The notes beneath the pieces were generated by a model, which was not told the origin of the DNA, ran no database searches, and worked only from the letters and a program-made list of their open reading frames with translations. From assembly GCA_017557665.1 (NCBI GenBank), contig JAFYYI010000053.1, forward strand, positions 1 to 8,427: a DNA stretch of 8,427 bases, in the 5' to 3' direction. The first letter of the stretch is position 1. Each line of letters opens with the position of its first letter. The position numbers and the translations under genes were made by a program. Positions 1-6,173 of this stretch are shown here, one piece after another. This DNA is from Muribaculaceae bacterium. Its GTDB lineage: Bacteria; Bacteroidota; Bacteroidia; Bacteroidales; Muribaculaceae.

Positions 1-841
1 AGACCGTCAGGCAGCTCAGGGTATCGCTATCGGCAAGACCGACGGCAAGTTCGCTGCTATCATCGCCCTCAAGTGTGAGACCGACTTCGTTGCCAAGAAC
101 GAGAAGTTTGTCAACCTCGCCAAGGCTATCCTGGACCTCGCAATGGCTCAGAAGCCCGCTAACCTCGACGAGCTGAACGCCCTCCAGATGGACGGCAAGG
201 CCGTTAGCGAGCAGATCACCGCTCTGAGCGGTATCACCGGCGAGAAGATGGAATTGGGTGCCTATGAGTGCCTTAACGCCCCCTCGACCGTTGTTTACAA
301 CCACTTCAACGGCATGTTGTCGGCAGCTGTTGCCTTCAACCAGGAGAACGTTGCCGAGGAAGTTGCCAAGGCTATCGCCATGCAGGTTGCCTCGATGAAT
401 CCCATCAAGGCCACCCGCGACCAGATCTCTCAGGAGGTTATCGACGAGGAGCTCCGCATGGCTGTTGACAAGACCCGTGCCGAGCAGGTAAGCAAGGCTG
501 TTGAGAATGCCTTGAAGAAGGCAGGTTTCAACCCCTACTACTGCGCTACCGAGGAGCACCGCGACGAGGCCATCCGCAAGGGATACATGACCGAGGAGCA
601 GGTTGCCGAGGCCCTGAAACTCATGGAGGAGACCGCCAAGCAGAAGGAGGCCAACATGCCCGAGCAGATGATTCAGAACATCGCTCAGGGTCGCCTGAAC
701 AAGTTCTATCAGGAGAACGTCCTGATGGAGCAGGTTTACGAGGCCGGCGAGAACAAGGAGACTGTTGCACAGTTCCTCGCTGCCGCCGACAAGGACCTCA
801 AGGCCATCGACCTGAAGCGCGTCAACCTCAACGTTGACTAA
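1..841 (+). CDS. tsf: Elongation factor Ts, 3' part (5' end outside window)
   Basis: EF-Ts is the guanine nucleotide exchange factor that recycles EF-Tu-GDP during translation elongation in the cytoplasm. The frame is open from the window edge (first full codon at position 2) to TAA at 839-841, giving 279 visible codons. An internal Met at 143 is not the start, because the strongly conserved EF-Ts core lies upstream of it: the EF-Tu-contacting motif KCETDFVAKNEKFV spans about residues 24-37 of the visible part. Other family signatures follow: GITGEKMEL, AMQVASMNPI, ALKKAGFNP and a C-terminal EQMIQNIAQGRLNKFY. About 50 N-terminal residues (the UBA-like EF-Tu-binding domain) are missing by comparison with Bacteroides EF-Ts as I recall it. 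Codon use is strongly biased (AAG, ATC, CGC/CGT, GTT), as expected for a highly expressed gene. In most bacteria rpsB lies directly upstream; that part is outside the window. A terminator follows 26 bp after the stop. Confidence 0.97.
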   Translation, partial: DRQAAQGIAIGKTDGKFAAIIALKCETDFVAKNEKFVNLAKAILDLAMAQKPANLDELNALQMDGKAVSEQITALSGITGEKMELGAYECLNAPSTVVYNHFNGMLSAAVAFNQENVAEEVAKAIAMQVASMNPIKATRDQISQEVIDEELRMAVDKTRAEQVSKAVENALKKAGFNPYYCATEEHRDEAIRKGYMTEEQVAEALKLMEETAKQKEANMPEQMIQNIAQGRLNKFYQENVLMEQVYEAGENKETVAQFLAAADKDLKAIDLKRVNLNVD

Positions 842-867
842 TTCTCGACGAGAGATACAGCAACAAG

Positions 868-910
868 ATGAATGTCAGCACCCTGAATCGGGCGGCTGAC
901 ATTCATTTTT
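868..910 (+). terminator. Intrinsic terminator of the tsf transcript
   Basis: A perfect 12-bp stem, ATGAATGTCAGC (868-879) pairing with GCTGACATTCAT (895-906), encloses a 15-nt loop. Inside the loop CCC (881-883) can pair with GGG (890-892). A run of T (907-910, then ATT) follows directly. Placed 26 bp after the tsf stop and before the rplY promoter, it should end the tsf transcript and make rplY a separate unit. Confidence 0.85.
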
Positions 911-922
911 ATTGTCCATCCT

Positions 923-953
923 ATTGCCAGTTGGAAAAAATGTTGTATCTTTG
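923..953 (+). promoter_or_regulatory. Bacteroidota-type promoter for rplY (P1)
   Basis: TATCTTTG at 946-953 is an exact match to the Bacteroidota -7 element TAnnTTTG. ATTG at 923-926, 19 nt upstream, is a one-mismatch -33 element (consensus TTTG, spacing 19-21). Transcription would start at about 957-960, giving a leader of about 90 nt before rplY. It lies just after the tsf terminator, as expected for a fresh promoter. No start-site data are available. Confidence 0.7.
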
Positions 954-956
954 CCC

Positions 957-1001
957 CGCTTTTTTAAACTTTTCCAGTGTGATGGGAAATTAAAGGAAGC
1001 G
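957..1001 (+). promoter_or_regulatory. Stem-loop at the 5' end of the rplY leader
   Basis: The predicted first 45 nt of the rplY mRNA fold back on themselves. CGCTTTTTT (957-965) pairs with AAAGGAAGCG (992-1001) with two G-U pairs, AA (967-968) pairs with TT (990-991), and TTTTCC (970-975) pairs with GGGAAA (984-989) with one G-U pair. That makes about 18 base pairs with one A-A mismatch and one bulged C (969). The 8-nt loop is AGTGTGAT (976-983). Regulation of rplY or protection of the mRNA 5' end are both possible; neither is shown by the sequence. Confidence 0.5.
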
Positions 1002-1021
1002 TTTTTATAAACCAATCACTT

Positions 1022-1029
1022 TAATTTTG
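1022..1029 (+). promoter_or_regulatory. Possible second -7 element for rplY (P2)
   Basis: TAATTTTG is an exact TAnnTTTG match 20 bp before the rplY start codon. No TTTG lies at the expected distance upstream, so only half of the promoter signature is present. If used, it would give a leader of roughly 10-15 nt that lacks the 957-1001 stem-loop. It may be a chance match in AT-rich DNA. Confidence 0.3.
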
Positions 1030-1049
1030 AGTAACACAACTTATTAAAA

Positions 1050-1748
1050 ATGAAGACTTTTCAATTGAACGCAGAGGCTCGTACTGACCTCGGCAAGAAG
1101 GCTGCAAAGGCCCTCCGCAAGGAGAACAAGATTCCCGTAGTCCTGAATGGTGGCAAGCTCGTTGAGCTCGACAAGGACGGTAACTACAATGGCAAGCTGT
1201 TGGCTGGTGAGAAGGTTGTCCCCATTGGCCGCGATGGTAAGGGTATCATCACCACTGACCTGGTTGTGAACTTTGCCGATGTGCGCAAGCTCATCTACAG
1301 CACCGACGTATGCGTTATCGACTTGACCTATGATGGCCAGACCCGCAAGGCTGTCCTCAAGGACCTTCAGTTCCATCCCGTGAGCGACGCCGTTCTCCAC
1401 ATCGACCTCCTGGAGGTTAGCGAGGACAAGCCCGTCGTAGTAGAGATTCCCGTGCACCTCGAGGGTCACGCTGTCGGTGTTAAGGCCGGTGGTAAGCTCT
1501 ACCTGAGCATGAAGAAGGTTAAGGTTAAAGGTCTTTACAAGGACATTCCCGAGACCATCATCCTCAACGTGGATAACCTGGAGATTGGCAAGACCCTTAA
1601 GGTTCGCGACTGCCAATTCGACAACTACGAGCTGGTTAACGCCAAGGATCTCGTTATTGCTGGTGTTCGCACTACCCGTGCCGCTGCTAACGCCGTTGCT
1701 ACTGAAGAGGGCGAAGAGGCTGCTGAGGGCGAAGCCGCAGCTGAGTAA
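1050..1748 (+). CDS. rplY: Large ribosomal subunit protein bL25 (L25/TL5/Ctc type, two-domain)
   Basis: bL25 binds 5S rRNA in the 50S subunit; the long, two-domain (TL5/Ctc) form is also known as a general stress protein in some bacteria. The 232-residue protein has the N-terminal 5S-binding domain ([22 protein letters not shown], about residues 11-32). Next come the linking signature [20 protein letters not shown] (about 101-120) and the C-terminal beta domain with [20 protein letters not shown] sequence (I replaces the first V) and a KVRD...[18 protein letters not shown] end. Compared with Bacteroides homologues as I remember them, about 25 extra residues rich in G, D and K sit at about residues 35-65. 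The tail is acidic and made of a short repeat (1707-1742). The start follows an A-rich stretch (ATTAAAAATG) with no Shine-Dalgarno, normal for Bacteroidota. pth begins 59 bp downstream, so both are probably co-transcribed. Codon use resembles tsf, as expected for a highly expressed gene. Confidence 0.95.
   Translation: MKTFQLNAEARTDLGKKAAKALRKENKIPVVLNGGKLVELDKDGNYNGKLLAGEKVVPIGRDGKGIITTDLVVNFADVRKLIYSTDVCVIDLTYDGQTRKAVLKDLQFHPVSDAVLHIDLLEVSEDKPVVVEIPVHLEGHAVGVKAGGKLYLSMKKVKVKGLYKDIPETIILNVDNLEIGKTLKVRDCQFDNYELVNAKDLVIAGVRTTRAAANAVATEEGEEAAEGEAAAE
1707..1742 (+). repeat. Two 18-bp tandem units in the 3' end of rplY
   Basis: GAGGGCGAAGAGGCTGCT (1707-1724) is followed by GAGGGCGAAGCCGCAGCT (1725-1742), identical at 15 of 18 positions. 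They encode EGEEAA and EGEAAA in the acidic tail of bL25, then GAG and the stop codon. The length is a multiple of three, so copy-number change would alter tail length without breaking the frame. Confidence 0.75.
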
Positions 1749-1769
1749 TCTCCCGTATCAACACGATGA

Positions 1770-1787
1770 CGACGGCAGCTGCCGACG
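1770..1787. other. 18-bp near-palindrome between rplY and pth
   Basis: CGaCGGCAGCTGCCGaCG is a perfect 12-bp palindrome (1773-1784) extended by CG/CG across one mismatched A on each side. It lies 21 bp before the preferred pth start codon. It could be a protein site or a small hairpin. Part of it would be coding if the upstream ATG at 1766 were used. Confidence 0.4.
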
Positions 1788-1807
1788 CCATCACCACAAA
1801 ACAACCT

Positions 1808-2371
1808 ATGAAGTATCTCATTGTCGGCTTGGGGAACATCGGTGCAGAGTACCAGGGAACCCGCCACAACATAGGATTTACAATATTGGATGCTCTCGCC
1901 GAGGCATCCAATATTGTTTTCAAGACCGGGCGCTATGGTGCCGTGGCCGAGATGCGTCTTAAGAATCAGCAACTCGTGCTGCTCAAGCCCTCCACCTACA
2001 TGAACCTGAGTGGTGAGGCCGTGCGCTACTGGCTGATTAAGGAGCACATCGATTTGGACCACCTGCTGGTCATTGTTGACGACATCGCCCTGCCCTTTGG
2101 CCAAATCCGTCTGCGCCCCAAGGGTGCCAACGGCGGTCACAACGGGCTCAAAAGCATTAACGAGCTGCTGCAGAGCCAGCAGTGGGCCAGGCTGAGGTTC
2201 GGCATCGGCAACGACTTCCCTCCTGGCGCTCAGGTGGACTATGTCTTGGGTTATCCCACCCCCGAGGAATTGGCGATTCTGCCCGAGCGCGCCAAGGTCG
2301 CCATTGACGCCATCAAGGCCTTCTGCCTGTCGGGGATGACGTTCGCTATGAACAACTACAATAATAAGTGA
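1808..2371 (+). CDS. pth: Peptidyl-tRNA hydrolase (Pth1 family)
   Basis: Pth cleaves the ester bond of peptidyl-tRNA that has fallen off the ribosome and so returns tRNA to the pool; it is usually essential. I prefer the ATG at 1808 (187 residues, [12 protein letters not shown]) over the in-frame ATG at 1766. The family begins this way, E. coli catalytic numbering then nearly fits, and the codon follows an A-rich stretch; the 14 extra residues from 1766 look unlike the family. The key residues are all present: N10 and H20 (GNIG, RHN), N66 in PSTYMNLSG (E. coli N68), D92 in [10 protein letters not shown] (E. coli D93) and N112 in [12 protein letters not shown] (E. coli N114). It lies 59 bp after rplY and 65 bp before the S4-domain gene, probably in one operon. 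Two strong RNA hairpins touch the gene: one inside it (1880-1917) and one across its TGA stop codon (2368-2396). Confidence 0.96.
   Translation: MKYLIVGLGNIGAEYQGTRHNIGFTILDALAEASNIVFKTGRYGAVAEMRLKNQQLVLLKPSTYMNLSGEAVRYWLIKEHIDLDHLLVIVDDIALPFGQIRLRPKGANGGHNGLKSINELLQSQQWARLRFGIGNDFPPGAQVDYVLGYPTPEELAILPERAKVAIDAIKAFCLSGMTFAMNNYNNK
1880..1917 (+). repeat. Perfect 14-bp inverted repeat inside the pth coding sequence
   Basis: ACAATATTGGATGC (1880-1893) is the exact reverse complement of GCATCCAATATTGT (1904-1917). In the 10-nt spacer CTC (1895-1897) can pair with GAG (1901-1903), so an mRNA hairpin of about 17 bp with one bulged base is possible. It covers codons 25-37 of pth and runs into TTTT (1917-1920), a short T-run only. 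The arms encode ordinary residues (TILDA and ASNIV), so protein sequence does not obviously demand the symmetry. Confidence 0.8.
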
Positions 2372-2396
2372 TTAAGCGTTCTTGACGCTTAATCAC
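2368..2396 (+). repeat. 12-bp hairpin spanning the pth stop codon
   Basis: GTGATTAAGCGT (2368-2379) pairs perfectly with ACGCTTAATCAC (2385-2396) around a 5-nt loop, TCTTG. The TGA stop of pth (2369-2371) is inside the left arm. No T-run follows directly (AAGGTTAGAGG comes next), so it is not a classical intrinsic terminator. The run of six T at 2423-2428 is 26 nt away. It could be an mRNA-stability element or slow transcription before the next gene. Confidence 0.7.
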
Positions 2397-2398
2397 AA

Positions 2399-2419
2399 GG
2401 TTAGAGGTTAAAGGTTAAA
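2399..2419 (+). repeat. Three tandem GGTTARA heptamers
   Basis: GGTTAGA, GGTTAAA and GGTTAAA lie head to tail between the pth hairpin and the next start codon, followed by GAG and T6. Short tandem purine-rich repeats of this kind occur between genes in Bacteroidales genomes as I remember them; no function is known to me. Confidence 0.6.
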
Positions 2420-2436
2420 GAGTTTTTTATACCGGC

Positions 2437-2946
2437 ATGAAGGAAGTGAGAATTGACAAGTGGCTGTGGGCCACACGCGTGTTCAAGACACGCACCATCG
2501 CCACGACAGCATGCAAGCTGGGACGAGTGACCATCGGCGGCATGACCGTCAAGCCGTCGCACGGCATCAAGGTGGGCGACCGCATTGACGTGCGCAAGCC
2601 TCCCGTGACCTACTCCTTTGAGGTCATTGGCCTGCTCAACAACCGCGTGGGAGCCAAACTGGTGCCCTTATACCTCAAGAACGTCACCAGCGCCGACCAG
2701 TTGCGCCTGCTGGAAATGGTGAAAATCGACGGCTTTGTGAATCGCCAGCGCGGCTTGGGCCGTCCCACCAAAAAGGAGGGGCGCGAGCTGCAAGATTTCA
2801 CCGACGAGGCATTCTTCGGATTTGATGATCCGTCGCCCATCGACGACTCCTTTGACTGGGAAGACGAAGAGAATCCCCTGTGGACCGAGGAAGATGAGAA
2901 CCGCCTGAACGAGGACATCGAAAAACGCCGCAACGAGCAGGAATAA
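2437..2946 (+). CDS. hslR: S4-domain RNA-binding protein, Hsp15/HslR-like
   Basis: E. coli Hsp15 binds free 50S subunits that still hold peptidyl-tRNA and helps return them to translation; the same role is inferred here. The N-terminal S4 fold covers about residues 4-55, starting RIDKWLWATRVFKTRT, very close to Hsp15 (RLDKWLWAARFYKTRA), with GRVTIGG and KPSHGIKVGDRI. The later GRPTKKEGREL (108-118) matches the basic C-terminal motif of Hsp15 (RRPDKKERRDL). At 169 residues it is longer than E. coli Hsp15 (133). The extra length is a very acidic tail: about 18 D/E among residues 123-162. The start follows no Shine-Dalgarno. It is the third gene of the rplY-pth unit, and no clear promoter lies in the 65-bp gap. 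It converges on the addB-like gene, 69 bp away. The symbol is by family resemblance; another S4 protein of similar type cannot be excluded. Confidence 0.85.
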   Translation: MKEVRIDKWLWATRVFKTRTIATTACKLGRVTIGGMTVKPSHGIKVGDRIDVRKPPVTYSFEVIGLLNNRVGAKLVPLYLKNVTSADQLRLLEMVKIDGFVNRQRGLGRPTKKEGRELQDFTDEAFFGFDDPSPIDDSFDWEDEENPLWTEEDENRLNEDIEKRRNEQE

Positions 2947-3014
2947 GCCTCCTCGTTACTTCATCAGACAACCTAACGCCTGGAAACGGCCTTCAGCACC
3001 AGATGCCCGAACGC

Positions 3015-3033
3015 ATTACCAAGCCTTGGTAAT
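3015..3033. repeat. 19-bp palindrome over the addB stop codon
   Basis: ATTACCAAG and CTTGGTAAT flank a single C (3024). The TAA of the minus-strand nuclease gene (3016-3018) lies in it. As RNA it would form about 8 bp with a triloop. No T-run follows on either strand, so it is a weak candidate for the end signal of either converging transcript. The 69 bp of convergent intergenic DNA holds nothing else I can name. Confidence 0.4.
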
Positions 3034-6000
3034 GGGACGTCGGCAGAAGTCGATAAAGCGGCAGTAATTACAAGATTTGGAGCCTTCGGCCGCCTGGTCG
3101 AAGGTTTCTTCATACAGGGCAGTGATGGTCGATGCCATCTGATTGACAAAATCCTTGACAATTTCATTACCCATCTCGAACACAAACTGGCTGCCGGAGC
3201 CTCTTCCGCTATTCTTACACATCACGCCACTATCTTTCATCGACGACAGCTTGTAGATGACAGGCATCACCTTGTCCACCTCAGAATTCTCAGTCATGTA
3301 AGCATAGCAGTAGAGGAACAACTGCAAGATGGCCTTGCGACGCTTGTCCTTGGTGGCATCAAACAAGTCGGGCAACCCGGTTGCCGCTACGAAGTTTGTC
3401 ACATCGGACCCGGTCTTGTAATCCACGATTCTCACGATGTCGTTCTGCAGACGGTCAACACGGTCGGGGGTATAAGTGAAATTAAACTTCACGCCACCCA
3501 TTTCCAAGGGCATCAAGCGGTGTTGGCGCTCGCACTCAAGCACGGTGAAAGGCCCTTCCCTGTCGATAAGATCCAAGTCGTAATTCAAGACGAAATTCAC
3601 ATAGCTGGAAATCGTGTCGATGAGCATAAATGCCTCACCTCTCAACGGCCGAGTGTCGCGATCCAGTTCCTCCTCGGGAACATGAAGGTAGATCTTCTTG
3701 ATGTTGCGTATCACAGCAGCCTCAAGTTTGGATGTCTTGAAATGATTGATGTAATCCTTGTTGACAAGCCGTTGTGTGTCACCACCATAGCAATCGCTCA
3801 AGGTGTCATGGATGATGCTGCCAAAGGTGCCGTAATCCATGAAGTCTCCCGTCTCACTATCCTCGTTGAGACCTTGAACATAATGCATGTAGAACATCAT
3901 CGGGCAATTAATGAACTTGTTGATGGCGCTGGCCGACAGGCACTTGCCACCATCATCAGGAGCGCTCGTATAGCGCGCCTTCAACGTCTCCTTGCCGTCG
4001 GCGGGAACTTGTATCGAGATAGCGGGCGATGTCTCGACATGGAGACTCATGTCAACATATTGCAGCTGCTTGCCATACACCTTCTCGAGCTGGGTAATAT
4101 ACCGCGAGGGCTCGCTGGAGCCCATCTTCTGTGCGCTGGAATCGTAGATGAGCGTCACCTGGGAGGAACGGTTGAGCAACCTGAAGAAATTGTAGGATAC
4201 AATGGCTTCTTGCTGCTCGATGGTGGACATACCGTAAGCCCGTCGCATGTAATTGGGAATGAACGAGTTGATGCTGCGACGACGTGGGAACACACGTTCA
4301 TTCATCGATAGGATAACCACATTATCAAAATCCAGACTGCGCGTCTCCAGCAGGCCCATAATCTGCAGTCCGCGGAGGGGTTCTCCGGTAAACGGCACGA
4401 TGGCTGTCGCCGTGAGTCGATCGATGAGGAAAAAGACTGTGCTTCGCTGAAGCTGCTGAGTCAAAGGCTGACCGCACTCGGCAAACGAGCGCTTGAGTTG
4501 GTTGAGCACATCGATGTACATGAGCAGGAAAGCCTGCTGCAACGGCACTTCCATGTCGTCAACCTCATCATTGACCACTTCATCGGGATTGTCAAAGTCA
4601 TCAATATCAACGGGTTCCATCAAGGCCATCAGGCGATTGCAGAACGACAGCAAGTGGTCCAGATAGTCAGTTTCCCGGGCACGCACATCGCCCTGTCCGT
4701 CGCTATCCATCGCCGGTGTGAACAGGTCGCTGAAACCGTATGACTCAAACTCAGGCGCCGGCACCCTGAAACGATTGGTACGCGCCAGTGTTGTCGCCAG
4801 TTGTAACGCTTCGTCGGTGAAATAGGTTTTAATCAAGGGATGGGACAAGATGTCATTGACATCCTCACGGTAATAGGTCCACACCTTCCCTTCCTTGCTT
4901 GCCTGATGGTGCAGTCTGGCCACGATGTGCATCAGCGAAACGATGCCTGAGCTGCGCAACGGATAGCCCAGCGTGACATTCAGGTTGAGGTTCCCGTCAT
5001 GATAGGGTGCGTGAATCGAATGTAAGAGCGGCACCAATAAGCCCTCGTCGGGCAACACGATGGCCGTTTCAATGCCCAGGCTGGTTTTTCCTGAACTTTT
5101 CCTCTCACGCTCCTTGATCAAAGCCACCTCGTTAAAGGCTTGTTTAGCCTGCCCCACCGTCGAGGGAACCGCTACAACGCGCAGTGCCTGGCCGGCAGTA
5201 TCAATCGGGTCAATCTGCATCGCACCAAAGCGGCGGCAATAGCCGTCAATGAGCAAAGCGCCCGGGTCATGGGGGGCTTTTTTCAGTTGGGCAGCAAGGC
5301 CAGCGTTATCCCACCAGAAGTCGGCCTTGTCATTGGCCTTGAAGGTGTCAAAAATCTTACACTCGGCCACCGACAGCACACCAAATCCCACAAACACCAT
5401 TCTCGAGTAACGCAACGCGTCCAGCGGCTGTTCAGTGGCCTTGCGCAACTGCATTCCAGGTGAGACAACACCTTTCTCCTCGAGCGTCTCGTGATAATAG
5501 CGGTAGATGATTGACAAGCGGTTCCACAGATTCAAGAACTTCTGCTTGACAACATCGTCGCTGCCTTCCTTGTTGTCGTCAGGGCTGTTTTCATCGATTT
5601 TTTTCTCGATGTGGCGCCACAATGCGGCGTCGGCATCGGTGTCAAAAAAAGCTGTGAAGAGGTTATCGCCAAATATCATCCTGACTTTCTCCTTCACCTC
5701 GGGTGAGAGATAGTTGCTGTTCAAGTCATGCAAGTCTTCGAGATTCTGATAAATGGCGGCAGCATCGGCCATTGAGCGGTCAATGTCGTTGAAATCGCTG
5801 ATGATGAGCTGTGCCCAGTAGATAAACTTGTCAAACTCCTGGGCGCTGTCGCCCATCGCCCGGCAGTAAGCGTCATACAGGGCGAACATCATCTCGATGT
5901 CGCTGGCTGCCACGGTCCCCGTCAACTGAGTCACCAACTCGTTGATCGAGGTGACATTGGGCATGAGATGGGGTCGTATGCTGCCCTCACGCATGTCGGC

Positions 6001-6138
6001 CGCGACCAACTCCTGTTGGAGATAGTGAGAAAAGAACTGGCCGCCACGACGGTTGGGAAAGACAAAGCAATAGTCCTCAAGACCTTGCATACCATGGTAA
6101 TAACGCGCTACTTGTTGCAGGAAAGGAGTATTTTTCAT
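3016..6138 (-). CDS. addB: AddB-like helicase/PD-(D/E)XK nuclease with Fe-S cluster cysteines
   Basis: AddB is the second subunit of the AddAB (RexAB) helicase-nuclease, which processes double-strand breaks for RecA; this 1040-residue protein looks like the Bacteroidota form. The C-terminal third carries a RecB-family nuclease: H777 (GSIIHDTL), D892 (TPDRVDRL), D906 and K908 (IVDYKTG). Four cysteines, C745 (FINCPMMF) and C1023/C1026/C1032 (CX2CX5C), have the AddB iron-sulfur arrangement that staples the nuclease domain. A helicase-like segment, VVILSMNERVFP, lies at about 607-618. The N-terminus has FVFPNRRGG (25-33) where a Walker A motif would be expected. I see no GxxGxGK[ST] anywhere, so the helicase part is probably not an ATP motor. 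The start codon lies 35 bp after holB and is probably co-transcribed; a 6-bp inverted repeat (6150-6155/6166-6171) sits in the gap. No addA is adjacent in this window. The family is clear; subunit naming is less certain. Confidence 0.85.
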   Translation of the reverse strand: MKNTPFLQQVARYYHGMQGLEDYCFVFPNRRGGQFFSHYLQQELVAADMREGSIRPHLMPNVTSINELVTQLTGTVAASDIEMMFALYDAYCRAMGDSAQEFDKFIYWAQLIISDFNDIDRSMADAAAIYQNLEDLHDLNSNYLSPEVKEKVRMIFGDNLFTAFFDTDADAALWRHIEKKIDENSPDDNKEGSDDVVKQKFLNLWNRLSIIYRYYHETLEEKGVVSPGMQLRKATEQPLDALRYSRMVFVGFGVLSVAECKIFDTFKANDKADFWWDNAGLAAQLKKAPHDPGALLIDGYCRRFGAMQIDPIDTAGQALRVVAVPSTVGQAKQAFNEVALIKERERKSSGKTSLGIETAIVLPDEGLLVPLLHSIHAPYHDGNLNLNVTLGYPLRSSGIVSLMHIVARLHHQASKEGKVWTYYREDVNDILSHPLIKTYFTDEALQLATTLARTNRFRVPAPEFESYGFSDLFTPAMDSDGQGDVRARETDYLDHLLSFCNRLMALMEPVDIDDFDNPDEVVNDEVDDMEVPLQQAFLLMYIDVLNQLKRSFAECGQPLTQQLQRSTVFFLIDRLTATAIVPFTGEPLRGLQIMGLLETRSLDFDNVVILSMNERVFPRRRSINSFIPNYMRRAYGMSTIEQQEAIVSYNFFRLLNRSSQVTLIYDSSAQKMGSSEPSRYITQLEKVYGKQLQYVDMSLHVETSPAISIQVPADGKETLKARYTSAPDDGGKCLSASAINKFINCPMMFYMHYVQGLNEDSETGDFMDYGTFGSIIHDTLSDCYGGDTQRLVNKDYINHFKTSKLEAAVIRNIKKIYLHVPEEELDRDTRPLRGEAFMLIDTISSYVNFVLNYDLDLIDREGPFTVLECERQHRLMPLEMGGVKFNFTYTPDRVDRLQNDIVRIVDYKTGSDVTNFVAATGLPDLFDATKDKRRKAILQLFLYCYAYMTENSEVDKVMPVIYKLSSMKDSGVMCKNSGRGSGSQFVFEMGNEIVKDFVNQMASTITALYEETFDQAAEGSKSCNYCRFIDFCRRPITKAW

Positions 6139-6173
6139 ATTGTTCTCGGAATATCACACACGCTGGATATTAG

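Noticed and set aside
976..983. AGTGTG in the rplY leader loop as a mimic of the 5S rRNA site for bL25
   Set aside because: A six-base match to part of 5S rRNA is within chance and the paired geometry of loop E is not reproduced; it is kept only as a test in the leader finding.
1044..1616. 190-codon frame on the minus strand opposite rplY
   Set aside because: It mirrors a highly codon-biased ribosomal protein gene, so a long antisense frame is expected; the translation shows no family features.
1766..1807. Upstream in-frame ATG extending pth by 14 residues
   Set aside because: The extension ([14 protein letters not shown]) is unlike Pth starts; [10 protein letters not shown] at 1808 matches the family and gives near-E. 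coli numbering of the catalytic residues.
1625..2140. 171-codon minus-strand frame across rplY and pth
   Set aside because: It spans two well-supported genes in antisense and has no independent evidence.
3520..4311. Open reading frame of 263 codons on the plus strand, opposite the addB-like gene
   Set aside because: It lies wholly antisense to a gene with clear nuclease motifs, has no promoter or recognisable domain, and fits the codon shadow of G+C-rich coding DNA.
5592..5611. CATCGA/TCGATG hairpin with T-rich loop in the addB-like gene
   Set aside because: It is only 6 bp, within coding sequence, and explained by common Asp/Ile/Lys codons.
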